Part shown: positions 1 through 6,729 of the stretch, one piece after another
Numbering within the stretch: the stretch's first letter is position 1
Layout of the letters: each line of letters begins with the position of its first letter
Virus record (IMG/VR): IMGVR_UViG_3300046680_000014
Coordinates: 1-24,791 of that record
DNA: 24,791 bases
DNA from: a virus
Strand: one strand, 5' to 3'
Translations under genes and position numbers: made by a program
The notes under the pieces: generated by a model
Seen by the model: only the letters and a program-made list of their open reading frames with translations
Database searches by the model: none
Told to the model about the DNA's origin: nothing

Positions 1-258
1 CACTTCCATCTTGTGGAGTGCGTTGACTTCCGCGTGGATCACTTCCGGCTTGGTGCGCAGCTTGCGAATGTCGCCGTCCCAATTGTCCGGTTCAATCTCG
101 CAGTTGTTGTCTTCGCCGGGTTCCGTGCCGTTGTAGCCAATCGAGATGACCCGATCACCATCAACGACTAGAGCACCAACTTTCAGACGCCGTGCCTTTG
201 ATAGTCGGGCATAGCGTTCGGCGCAATCCATGTGCGCCAGAATCATTTCTTCTTTCAT
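1..258 (-). CDS. dCMP deaminase (C-terminal part beyond window)
   Basis: Probable deoxycytidylate deaminase, which converts dCMP to dUMP and so feeds thymidylate synthesis in the cytoplasm. Only the first 86 residues are present. The N-terminal half shows the cytidine/dCMP deaminase core (KVGALVVDGDRVISIGYNGT) and the zinc and proton-shuttle motif HAEVNAL near residue 75. The second zinc motif (PCxxC) would lie outside the window, so it cannot be confirmed. The start is the ATG at 258-256, which overlaps the stop of the upstream HAD gene as ATGA, implying coupled translation. Its place after two HAD phosphatases and downstream of NrdA/B fits nucleotide metabolism. A ComE-like deaminase is the main alternative name for the same fold. 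Confidence 0.85.
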   Translation of the reverse strand, partial: MKEEMILAHMDCAERYARLSKARRLKVGALVVDGDRVISIGYNGTEPGEDNNCEIEPDNWDGDIRKLRTKPEVIHAEVNALHKMEV

Positions 259-752
259 TCTTCCCCGAATCCACTCAGGATATTATCGGCCTTGCGCCAT
301 TGTTGGAACCCGATTCCATCGTACAGATCGCACTGGACCAGAGAGTCCATCAACGGTTCCATATCCGATTCATCATCGAGGATGACAAACCGGAAAAACT
401 CTGAGTAATGCTTCTTGATCCACACATTAATCTCGCGACCACGACCAAACGTAAGACCGTCAGTGCCATTGTGATTCGGAGTACACCAGTCCGACCCACG
501 CCACATAAAGTTGCCAAGGCCCGGACAGTTGGCATTCAAGATGGCCTGAATCGCCCATCGGTCATATTCAATACGCCATGATGACGAGATAACCAGTTGA
601 GCATTATTATCGACGCACAGCTTCTTCACCAGCAAACAGGCGATGGGGTCAAGATACGAGTAGACTCCACCCGTATTGCCGACTGCGACACATGCTCGCG
701 GATTACAGAGAACCCCGTCGAAGTCCAGAAAGATTATGTTAGGGAGTTCCAT
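255..752 (-). CDS. HAD-superfamily phosphatase, RNA-repair (SAK) type
   Basis: A 165-residue HAD hydrolase. Motif I is LDFDGVL (Asp10 nucleophile, Asp12 acid/base), motif II is VISSSWR near residues 55-60, a basic GRGREINVW stretch follows, and motif IV is VILDDESD with Asp126/Asp127. The ISSSWR pattern resembles the HAD domain described in multi-domain 'Swiss Army Knife' RNA-repair proteins, so a 3'-phosphatase or nucleotide phosphatase role is plausible but inferred. The stop overlaps the dCMP deaminase start by 4 bases, and its own ATG lies inside the end of the preceding small gene (19-base overlap). The phage also encodes a Pnk-like kinase and an RNA ligase at the other end of the window, and this HAD could supply the missing phosphatase half of Pnk. 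Confidence 0.8.
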   Translation of the reverse strand: MELPNIIFLDFDGVLCNPRACVAVGNTGGVYSYLDPIACLLVKKLCVDNNAQLVISSSWRIEYDRWAIQAILNANCPGLGNFMWRGSDWCTPNHNGTDGLTFGRGREINVWIKKHYSEFFRFVILDDESDMEPLMDSLVQCDLYDGIGFQQWRKADNILSGFGEE

Positions 753-964
753 TCTTCATCCGTTGGTGGGTCATTCAATTCGTTGAGAAAATCGACCAGC
801 GTCTTCTCGGGATGCATCCGGCACATCGTCTCAGCGTCAAACAGACCACGGCGGATCGTATGTGCCGTCACCCAATCGATGTCCCGATAGACGGCCATCA
901 ACTGGTCCTTGTTGTGGATGATCAACAGACGCTTGGCATCGTTGTACTGGACGCGGATTCTCAT
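734..964 (-). CDS. Hypothetical small protein
   Basis: A 76-residue protein of unknown function that I do not recognise. It starts MRIRVQYNDAKRLLIIHNK, suggesting a short beta-rich N-terminus. A helical middle contains the phrase HPEKTLVDFLNEL, and the tail is acidic (DPPTDEEW). There is no signal peptide, membrane segment or obvious metal site. Its reality is supported by context: the ATG at 964 overlaps the stop of the upstream HAD gene as ATGA, and the next gene starts inside its last codons. It lies between two HAD phosphatase genes in the nucleotide-metabolism cluster transcribed from the promoter at 1700-1728, but nothing shows that it acts with them. Confidence 0.7.
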   Translation of the reverse strand: MRIRVQYNDAKRLLIIHNKDQLMAVYRDIDWVTAHTIRRGLFDAETMCRMHPEKTLVDFLNELNDPPTDEEWNSLT

Positions 965-1473
965 GCTGAGAGGTCGCAGCCCGACACGTAGTGACGCAGT
1001 TCGCGATAGGACGAGAGGAAGTCACCCGGCGTGTGATGGACGCCATGTCCACCCTTGTTGCGCCACTGGATGATGTTCAGGTCTTTGTCATCGATCAGGA
1101 TGTCGCCCGGATTGCACCACTTCTGCTTGTCGATGGCATAGGGACCGACATTCATTTTGATGTCGCTCATGCCGTGTAGATACAGCCAATCTTGCTTCTC
1201 TTGGAGTGCTGTCGGATGTGTGGATCGACGCGGAAGCGCCGTCAACATCTCGACTTCATACCCGAAGTGATCGGCCACATCGAGGACTTCGTGAAGGAAT
1301 TGCAGATGACCTTCGAACGGCAAACAGTCGCGGAAGAACCCGTCGCGCTTCGTGTCGAAGACCTTCCAGAAGTTTTCTTCGCCTACTTCTTTGGGATGAC
1401 GGCCATGCAGTGCTTCAAAATGGGTGTCGAAGTCAACAAACACGCCGTCCATATCCAAATAAATTTTTCTCAC
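961..1473 (-). CDS. HAD-family 5'(3')-deoxyribonucleotidase-like protein (GTG start)
   Basis: A 170-residue HAD protein resembling the NT5C / 5'(3')-deoxyribonucleotidase group, which dephosphorylates (deoxy)nucleoside monophosphates. Motif I is YLDMDGVFVDFD (Asp7, Asp9). A motif II-like LTALPRR follows near residues 77-83. Motif IV is ILIDDKDLNI (Asp128/Asp129), followed by the GGHGVHH tail typical of this group. No ATG precedes motif I; the start is GTG at 1473-1471, overlapping the upstream stop as GTGA. The 3' end overlaps the next gene as ATGA. In a nucleotide cluster with dCMP deaminase it may adjust dNMP pools. Substrate specificity cannot be read from the sequence, and another small-molecule phosphatase role is possible. 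Confidence 0.8.
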   Translation of the reverse strand: MRKIYLDMDGVFVDFDTHFEALHGRHPKEVGEENFWKVFDTKRDGFFRDCLPFEGHLQFLHEVLDVADHFGYEVEMLTALPRRSTHPTALQEKQDWLYLHGMSDIKMNVGPYAIDKQKWCNPGDILIDDKDLNIIQWRNKGGHGVHHTPGDFLSSYRELRHYVSGCDLSA

Positions 1474-1670
1474 TGTTTCTCGCCTACGATTGCGCCGATG
1501 CCGGTCTTGAAACCGAACTCGTCTTGAATTTCAAAAATGACTACATGGTTGATCACTTGTTGCGTTTCTACCGGATGTGTCAGGACTGTCTCTTGGTTGT
1601 AACTCACACTGAGAGTGTCGCCCAGTCGCATGATGATCGGCGCGACATCCGTTTCTTTTAGAATCTTCAC
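1470..1670 (-). CDS. Hypothetical small protein (GTG start)
   Basis: A 66-residue protein of unknown function, predicted to be mostly beta strand (alternating hydrophobic stretches such as VINHVVIFEIQDEFGF). It has no motif I recognise. The start is GTG at 1670-1668, since the nearest ATG in frame is 13 codons further in. A nearby ATG at 1680 is in a different frame. It is the first gene after the sigma70-like promoter at 1700-1728, with a leader of roughly 20 bases, and its stop overlaps the GTG start of the nucleotidase-like gene. That tight coupling is the main argument that it is real. Confidence 0.65.
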   Translation of the reverse strand: MKILKETDVAPIIMRLGDTLSVSYNQETVLTHPVETQQVINHVVIFEIQDEFGFKTGIGAIVGEKQ

Positions 1671-1699
1671 TTTTCTTCATCACCTAGTTGAGATGACGC

Positions 1700-1728
1700 A
1701 TTATACCACGTCTGTCATTCAAGTTCAA
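1700..1728 (-). promoter_or_regulatory. Sigma70-type promoter
   Basis: On the minus strand TTGAAC (1728-1723) and TATAAT (1705-1700) are separated by 17 bases. A TGG just before the -10 gives an extended -10 (TGn). The -10 is followed by GC, as at several other promoters here. The predicted start is near 1693, about 23 bases before the GTG at 1670. The -35 overlaps the last codons of the upstream gene (ending at 1715). It would drive the small gene, both HAD genes and dCMP deaminase. Confidence 0.8.
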
Positions 1729-2194
1729 TAAAAACACACTTGGGAATGATGCGAGATGACCGACAGATCATCAGTTGCAGGTTTCCCGACACCAACCGGT
1801 ACTGCTTGTTGTGGTTGACCTTGCTGACCGCGACAATCGGCGCAATGACCTTGCCAGTATTGAACGTGTCGATCATGTCGGAAACGATGCCGACCGGATC
1901 AGAGACGCGTCCCTCGAACAGTTCGCGATTCACGTCAGCCGGGGTCAAGGTCCACCATGACCGACTGTCGTCAAGCTGACGCCAGATTGCATCGGACAAC
2001 GGACGAACCTTTCCATGATCATAGGCACGATGAACGGCGACCATCTTCTCGCGCATCATCGCCTGACGTACTCCCGGAAGGATTCGCTTACCGCCAAGAT
2101 ACGATGGCGTGATGCGGTCCACAAAAGGAATAAAGGCGTCCCGTTCGTCAAAAAAGGACGCCTTATCCCAGAATAGTTTCTGGGAGTCAAACAT
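1715..2194 (-). CDS. Conserved phage protein, possibly ParB/sulfiredoxin-like
   Basis: A 159-residue protein. The C-terminal part reads YRLVSGNLQLMICRSSRI, which resembles the 'G.x.RL' core of ParB/Srx-like domains in phage proteins (usually G-N-x-R-L-M), but here Gln replaces the usual Arg. That assignment is therefore weak. The N-terminal half (FIPFVDRITP, SDAIWRQLDD) is unrecognised. I start it at the ATG 2194-2192, which overlaps the nrdA stop as TAATG; a longer reading would begin inside nrdA and is unnecessary. It is co-transcribed with nrdB and nrdA and lies immediately before the promoter at 1700-1728. It could be a regulator or a DNA-associated protein; the function is unknown. Confidence 0.75.
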   Translation of the reverse strand: MFDSQKLFWDKASFFDERDAFIPFVDRITPSYLGGKRILPGVRQAMMREKMVAVHRAYDHGKVRPLSDAIWRQLDDSRSWWTLTPADVNRELFEGRVSDPVGIVSDMIDTFNTGKVIAPIVAVSKVNHNKQYRLVSGNLQLMICRSSRIIPKCVFIELE

Positions 2195-3894
2195 TACTGA
2201 CAAGCCTCGCACTCACCCTTGGCAGCTTGAACGCCAGCTTGCGTATAGATGTAGTACAGCGCAAGCATGTTCGGATCGAGGAAGGCTTCTTGGTGAATCT
2301 CTGCGATGTACGCTTCGTCTTCTTCCGCTGCGAAGAACAGGTTGACCGACTGCCACTGGTCAATCCAACGTCCACGCGTCGATGCCAACCGGATCACTGC
2401 GCGCATGTCGATTTCGAAAGCAGTCTTGAAGACCTTCTTCTCGTCTTCCGACAGCCACGTAACGTGCTGCACTGAACCTTGCTTGTCCGCGATGTCTGCA
2501 ATGACCTTCTTATTGTAGACACCACGCGCCTTCATGATCGCCAGAAGAATCGGGTTGATCCGATCCATCTCACCGGCAGCACCAGAGGCCGTATAGACGT
2601 ATGCCGGGTCCGGGTTGATACCTTCGGACACACCACCCATCAGGTTCGCTGTGGACTTCGTAGGAGCGATTGCGATACGGTGCGTATTGCGGACACCGTG
2701 ACCCTTACACCATTCCGGTTCACCCAGAGCGGACGCCATCATCTGCGATGCGCGAAGACTTTCGTCCCAGATATGCTTGGCAATCTCACTGTTCTTCATG
2801 TGCGCTTCGAACGATTCGAAGGCAATCATGTTCTGTTGCAGATACGTGTGGAACCCGCACTGTCCAAGACCCAACGCACGACCCTTCTCGGTGAAGCGCA
2901 CAGCCTTCTCAAGACCGGGGATCAACTTGGCACGTTGAATGAATTCTTCTGCGATACAGTCGAGGAACCACGTCGCCCAATACACAGCGTCAGTATCTTT
3001 CCATTCATCGTACTTCGCAACGTTCATCGAACTCAGAACACAGGTGAACGTGTGGTCCTTGTCGTTGAACAGCATGATTTCGCTGCACAGGTTGCTGTTG
3101 TTGATGAATAGGTCATGCTGGACATACATCTCGGGACGATGACGATTCGCCTTGTCCACGAAAAAGAAGTAGCCCTTACCATGAACCATTTTCAGCTTCA
3201 GCATCTTCTTGAAGCGTCGATGCGTATCTGCGTCGCCTTCTTCGAGAAGTTCAATGAACGCGTCCGTGATGATCCAGCCAATGTTCGCGTCATCCGGGTT
3301 GTTATAGATGAAGTCGCACACTTCATCGAAGTCACCATGATCCGCTTCGAGGTAGCCAGCATATGCGCCGCGTCGTGCCGTACCTTGCGCAACGTCACGC
3401 ATGTCACGAATCTCGGATTGGAAGACAGGGGACACGCCCGATGCCTTGCCGCCGACACTGATCTTCGAACCACGTTGACGGATGCCGCCCAGATAGCCCG
3501 ATGTACCGAATCCATTCTTCGTCAACATCGCGACTTCGAGACGGTGTTCATAGAACCCATAGATCGAATCATCGATGTAGCCACCCGAACATGAGACAGG
3601 AAGGCCACGGTTCGTACCAGTGTTCGCGAGAACCGGCGTCGAAGGACTCAACCAACCTTTCCATAGGAGTTCGAAGAACTTCTCGTTGGCAATTTCTTCC
3701 CCGCCAAACTTACGCAGATGCGATGCCGCAGTAGCAGCGATACGTTCGAACTGACCACGTACAGAGCGACCTTCGACTTCATACTCGTACTTGTCTTTGA
3801 ACATCTGGTATCCAGCGGTCGTATACCAGTCGGGAACCAGACCTTGCTCTTGGAGTGCCTTGCGTTCTTCACTCAGTTGTTCATAGACGTTCAT
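2194..3894 (-). CDS. nrdA: Ribonucleoside-diphosphate reductase, large (alpha) subunit
   Basis: Class Ia ribonucleotide reductase R1, which reduces NDPs to dNDPs with NrdB. At 566 residues it is much shorter than E. coli or T4 NrdA (over 750). It begins directly before the catalytic region, with no room for an N-terminal ATP-cone. Key residues are present: the redox Cys102 (PVSCSGG), the finger-loop NLCSE with Cys270 and Glu272, Cys285 (CVLSSMN), the APTKSTANLMGG loop, the radical-transfer pair Tyr547-Tyr548 (LALYYIYT) and the C-terminal CEAC (Cys562/Cys565) that is re-reduced by a thioredoxin or glutaredoxin. The start ATG at 3894 overlaps the nrdB stop as ATGA; an in-frame extension to 4032 would run inside nrdB and is rejected. 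Confidence 0.97.
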   Translation of the reverse strand: MNVYEQLSEERKALQEQGLVPDWYTTAGYQMFKDKYEYEVEGRSVRGQFERIAATAASHLRKFGGEEIANEKFFELLWKGWLSPSTPVLANTGTNRGLPVSCSGGYIDDSIYGFYEHRLEVAMLTKNGFGTSGYLGGIRQRGSKISVGGKASGVSPVFQSEIRDMRDVAQGTARRGAYAGYLEADHGDFDEVCDFIYNNPDDANIGWIITDAFIELLEEGDADTHRRFKKMLKLKMVHGKGYFFFVDKANRHRPEMYVQHDLFINNSNLCSEIMLFNDKDHTFTCVLSSMNVAKYDEWKDTDAVYWATWFLDCIAEEFIQRAKLIPGLEKAVRFTEKGRALGLGQCGFHTYLQQNMIAFESFEAHMKNSEIAKHIWDESLRASQMMASALGEPEWCKGHGVRNTHRIAIAPTKSTANLMGGVSEGINPDPAYVYTASGAAGEMDRINPILLAIMKARGVYNKKVIADIADKQGSVQHVTWLSEDEKKVFKTAFEIDMRAVIRLASTRGRWIDQWQSVNLFFAAEEDEAYIAEIHQEAFLDPNMLALYYIYTQAGVQAAKGECEACQ

Positions 3895-4904
3895 GCTTGT
3901 GCGGCCTCTGCTTCTCGTTGTGCTTTTGTTTTCCAGACGAAGGCTTCTTCGTCCCAATCTCGGTGATACTGTGCGCCCATACCACTGAAGAAGTCGTTGA
4001 ACGTGTAACTGTTGATCGCTTTGTAGAACCAATCAGCAATCGGGTTGTACTTCACTTCTTCAAGCTTCTCGTAGCCCAGATAGCCCAACACTTCGTTGAC
4101 CCGCGACATCGCGAAGTTCTTCAACTGATGTGCTGTGATGCCGGGGATGTTTCCCTTCTCGAAGATCATGTCTGCGATGCGGCACTCATGCTCATACAGC
4201 GCTTGCGCCATCTCGAAGATGCGACCCTTCAGGAACTTGAGATACGCTTCAGACGGGTTCTTTTCTTCCAACAGCTTCTTGAACACCCATGCGCCAGCCA
4301 GCGAGTGCAGGTTTTCATCGCGGACGCTGAAGTTGATGCCACGCACCACGTTCAGTAGCTTGTTCTTGCCCTGTTGCTGAAAGTGCTTCAGGAATGCGAA
4401 GTTGGTGTAGAGAATCCCACCTTCAATCATCGAGAAGCCAGCGAGGGATACCAGATCGTCCGTGTCGTTGATCACGGAGTCAATGAAGTCCATGCGCGCC
4501 GACAGAACCGGATCGGATGTGTAGCTGCTATAGAACTCGTCCGTGTGAAGGAACGTTAGTTCGTTGATCTTCTGGTAGAACCGCTTGTGAATCGCCAGTT
4601 CGAACATACCGAACGTTGCGGCCATCTCTTGGAACTCAGGACGCGGGAAGCGACGTTTGAAGCGTCCCATCCAGTAATCCGCACCGGCCTTCAGTTCGTA
4701 CTTCGTGAACAGCTTGAGCGTCGTTGTGACGCCATGCTTTTCCGATTCGGACATGTGGACCAGAACGTCCTGTACATCCTTCTCGACCTTGACTTCATCA
4801 GGAAGCCAGAAGATCGAGAGTTGCTTCTTTGTGAATGCTTCGACTTCTGGGTACTGCGTGATCAGACTGTCGGTTTTCTGTTGAATATTCGGCGTTGCCA
4901 TCAT
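3891..4904 (-). CDS. nrdB: Ribonucleoside-diphosphate reductase, small (beta) subunit
   Basis: Class I ribonucleotide reductase R2 (337 residues, usual length), which houses the metal centre and radical for NrdA. Likely ligands are Glu70 (FTKYE), Glu102, His106, Glu161 (MIEGG), Glu197 and His200 (RDENLH), with the radical Tyr110. In ELAIHKRFY the spacing is Glu-x-x-x-His rather than the Glu-x-x-His of E. coli R2, and the first ligand seems to be Glu rather than Asp. Two adjacent ATGs (4904 and 4901) follow AAGGGA; the first gives an ATGA overlap with the Rz1 gene, while the second has better spacing. It is directly upstream of nrdA with a 4-base overlap. Confidence 0.96.
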   Translation of the reverse strand: MMATPNIQQKTDSLITQYPEVEAFTKKQLSIFWLPDEVKVEKDVQDVLVHMSESEKHGVTTTLKLFTKYELKAGADYWMGRFKRRFPRPEFQEMAATFGMFELAIHKRFYQKINELTFLHTDEFYSSYTSDPVLSARMDFIDSVINDTDDLVSLAGFSMIEGGILYTNFAFLKHFQQQGKNKLLNVVRGINFSVRDENLHSLAGAWVFKKLLEEKNPSEAYLKFLKGRIFEMAQALYEHECRIADMIFEKGNIPGITAHQLKNFAMSRVNEVLGYLGYEKLEEVKYNPIADWFYKAINSYTFNDFFSGMGAQYHRDWDEEAFVWKTKAQREAEAAQA

Positions 4905-5176
4905 TTCCCTTGTGAAGATGACTGTGTTTGTTGCGGACTGGTCACTTCACGAAGGGAGTCGTTACGCATTGCACAGATATTGTATTGCGTCTGAATATGC
5001 GTGATATAGGTCATGGCCGTACCAAGCGATGCGTCGTCATCGATATGTTCGATGTCGGGACATTGATGGGTCAGGTTAGCGGGCGTTGCAATCGGCGCAA
5101 GTTCCGGCTTAGGCGGGGCAACCCCGCAAGCGGCCAGTGATGCACAGATCGCAACGAGTGCGATCAGTTTTTTCAT
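4901..5176 (-). CDS. Rz1: Outer-membrane spanin lipoprotein (Rz1-like)
   Basis: A 91-residue lipoprotein with a lysine-rich N-terminus, a hydrophobic stretch and the lipobox LAAC, which gives a mature protein starting at Cys17. A proline-rich segment follows (PPKPELAPIATP). The C-terminal half has the NxCxxR-like phrase YNICAMRNDSLREV seen in o-spanins. With the i-spanin it would span the periplasm and fuse the inner and outer membranes at lysis. The gene overlaps the Rz stop by only 4 bases (ATGA), so it is in tandem rather than nested inside Rz as in lambda. It is followed, again with a 4-base overlap, by nrdB, an unusual partner for a lysis gene. Confidence 0.88.
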   Translation of the reverse strand: MKKLIALVAICASLAACGVAPPKPELAPIATPANLTHQCPDIEHIDDDASLGTAMTYITHIQTQYNICAMRNDSLREVTSPQQTQSSSQGK

Positions 5177-5565
5177 TGTGGTGTAGATGCAGCAACAGGG
5201 GCCGATGCAACTGTGCCATGACGTGCGGCGTTCAGTTGGTCAGCATTGGCGTTGATCAGTGCAGTTCCCGAAGCGGGAAGTTTGCAGTCCGTGTAGATTT
5301 GCTTCTGAAGTTCGGTCGTGACATTCTTGGTGATCGTCGTGTTGACGATCTTCAGATTGTCCAGTTTGTCCTCAAACTTCTGCGAAATATCGTTGCGACG
5401 ATCAGTCTCAGCGTTGATCTTGAGTTGCATCGCAGCTTGGTCCTTCGCCGCGAGAAGTTGATCCGACACCGACTGTTCGTGACGACCGTAGAAGTACGAA
5501 CCACCGATAGCGCTGATCAATGCGAGAGATACGACCGCGAACTTTATTTCTGACAGAGTGAACAT
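5173..5565 (-). CDS. Rz: Inner-membrane spanin (Rz-like)
   Basis: A 130-residue type II membrane protein. One membrane segment lies at about residues 8-26 (KFAVVSLALISAIGGSYFYG), followed by a long charged helical or coiled-coil region (to about residue 90) and the typical i-spanin ending CKLPASGTALINAN...LNAAR. It partners with the lipoprotein encoded next to it to disrupt the outer membrane at the end of infection. The ATG at 5565 follows a T4 late-type octamer at 5592-5599, as expected for a lysis gene. No holin or endolysin is visible beside it. The Ala/Pro-rich last 15 residues probably contact the o-spanin. Confidence 0.9.
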   Translation of the reverse strand: MFTLSEIKFAVVSLALISAIGGSYFYGRHEQSVSDQLLAAKDQAAMQLKINAETDRRNDISQKFEDKLDNLKIVNTTITKNVTTELQKQIYTDCKLPASGTALINANADQLNAARHGTVASAPVAASTPQ

Positions 5566-5591
5566 GATATGGATTCCGAATCAGGGTTTGT

Positions 5592-5599
5592 TATTTATC
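5592..5599 (-). promoter_or_regulatory. T4 late-type promoter octamer
   Basis: On the minus strand GATAAATA matches 7 of 8 positions of the T4 late promoter TATAAATA. It sits about 27 bases before the Rz start codon and overlaps the last bases of the MazG-like gene. The same octamer, GATAAATA, precedes the virion-protein gene (11429-11436). Placement before a lysis gene fits late expression. Recognition would need phage gp55-like sigma and clamp functions that are not in this window. Confidence 0.65.
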
Positions 5600-6107
5600 A
5601 GAACTTCTTGCCGTTCTCACCAAGACGGTTTTCCTTCTTGTGGTCCGGGCGGATAGCGTTGTATTCCAACTTCTCTGCAATTGCGCCGCCAAGGTCCAGA
5701 CCCAGACGACCACACAGATCACCAATACGGATCACAGCGTCAGCCAGTTCGACTTCGATCATCTTGCGGTGCGGAAGCTTGTCGTCCATCAGGTTCTTGC
5801 GTGCGCCTTCCATCGCTTCGCTGACTTCGGAGACAACCAGCATCAACTTTTCACCGATGTTCGGTACAACCAGTTCGCCGGTCTTCAGGTCATGCCACCA
5901 ACCAGCTTTGAGGGATGCAGCGTGCGAAACTTCGGTGATCAGATTGCCAGCGTCGATCAGATCGCGATACTGGTGGTCTTTGGTGTATTCACCGGCGCTA
6001 ATGATGTCAAAGGTTTGGTCGATGGGCTTGGAGATGGTGGTCATTCTGTACTCTTTAATAGTTTGTTTGATGATAGCGAGGACGCGTTGATCTTCGACTT
6101 GGTTCAT
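5598..6107 (-). CDS. MazG-like nucleotide pyrophosphohydrolase
   Basis: A 169-residue protein with an all-alpha NTP pyrophosphatase domain of the MazG/dUTPase-like type. The metal-binding pattern is EKLMLVVSEVSEAMEG (Glu94, Glu97, Glu100) and, after a spacer, EVELADAVIRIGD (Glu120, Asp123). The C-terminal KLEYN..R.DHK is also typical of phage MazG-like proteins. Such enzymes hydrolyse (d)NTPs, or in some proposals (p)ppGpp, to NMP and PPi. The start at 6107 gives an ATGA overlap with the upstream gene but has no clear ribosome site. An internal ATG at 6044 (MTTISKP) has GAG at a suitable distance and could be the true start. It closes the primase-thyX transcription unit. Confidence 0.87.
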   Translation of the reverse strand: MNQVEDQRVLAIIKQTIKEYRMTTISKPIDQTFDIISAGEYTKDHQYRDLIDAGNLITEVSHAASLKAGWWHDLKTGELVVPNIGEKLMLVVSEVSEAMEGARKNLMDDKLPHRKMIEVELADAVIRIGDLCGRLGLDLGGAIAEKLEYNAIRPDHKKENRLGENGKKF

Positions 6108-6388
6108 GCAGGGATGTATCGTCGTTCAAATTGTTCGGCGGTATCGACGTAGTTATCGAATCCACCAATCACCACGTAGTCACCGGGATTCACGCGGACC
6201 CAATCATTCGGGTCCATCGTCTGAGTGCGGCGGAAGCAAATACCGTTGTCATGATCACTCAGGTATTCGAAGTTCCAACGTTCCGCCCAAGCGATGAATT
6301 CTTCGACCGCTTGACCATCATCTTCATCAGGGTCAAGCGGTAGTTGCATCGCTTCGATCACCGGAACGTGTCGAAGGGTGTACTTCAT
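6104..6388 (-). CDS. Conserved small phage protein
   Basis: A 94-residue protein of a kind common in tailed phages. The N-terminus has the phrase VPVIEAMQLP, the middle contains an acidic helix (DEDDGQAVEEFIAWAERW), and the C-terminus has NPGDYVVIGGFDNYVDTAEQFERRY, similar to the 'GDYIV.G..GEF....FE..Y' ending of many small phage proteins. No enzyme function is assigned to that family as far as I know. ATGA overlaps on both sides (with the gene ending at 6385 and the MazG-like start at 6107) support translation. It is cytoplasmic, with no signal or membrane segment. Confidence 0.78.
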   Translation of the reverse strand: MKYTLRHVPVIEAMQLPLDPDEDDGQAVEEFIAWAERWNFEYLSDHDNGICFRRTQTMDPNDWVRVNPGDYVVIGGFDNYVDTAEQFERRYIPA

Positions 6389-6729
6389 TTCACTTCTTCG
6401 ATGTTGAAGGTGTATCCGTCGATGAAGTAATACTGCTTGTCATGACGGTTGTATTCAACGTCAGCGATTGCTACGTACTCTTTACCATCGACGTAGAAGC
6501 CTTGACGGTACTCGTCAGCGCCGCAGTTGTACGAACCCACGCAGTCAAGCGAAGCCCGATCACGCAGGGTTTCATACAGTTCGCATTCCGCGTCTTCGAG
6601 GGATTCGAAGACGTTGTTCTTTGGGTCTTGATCCCATGCAGCAAGTTGCGCTTCGCGTCGTGCCAGTTCACGCTTGGCGCTTTCAAGATTCAACAGGATG
6701 TTTTCGCGAGTTTGAATGAATTGGTTCAT
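6385..6729 (-). CDS. Hypothetical protein with N-terminal coiled coil
   Basis: A 114-residue unknown protein. Residues 5-35 form a charged amphipathic helix (ILLNLESAKRELARREAQLAAW) that could be a coiled coil. The second half has two Cys (DCVGSYNCGADEY) and a beta-rich tail (EYVAIADVEYNRHDKQYYF). Two cysteines are not enough to claim a zinc site. The start ATG at 6729 overlaps the thyX stop as ATGA and the stop overlaps the next start likewise, placing it firmly in the thyX-MazG operon. I do not recognise a family. Confidence 0.72.
   Translation of the reverse strand: MNQFIQTRENILLNLESAKRELARREAQLAAWDQDPKNNVFESLEDAECELYETLRDRASLDCVGSYNCGADEYRQGFYVDGKEYVAIADVEYNRHDKQYYFIDGYTFNIEEVK

Noticed and set aside
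3895-4032. N-terminal extension of NrdA
   Set aside because: It would lie entirely inside nrdB and has no R1-like residues; the ATG at 3894 gives an ATGA overlap.
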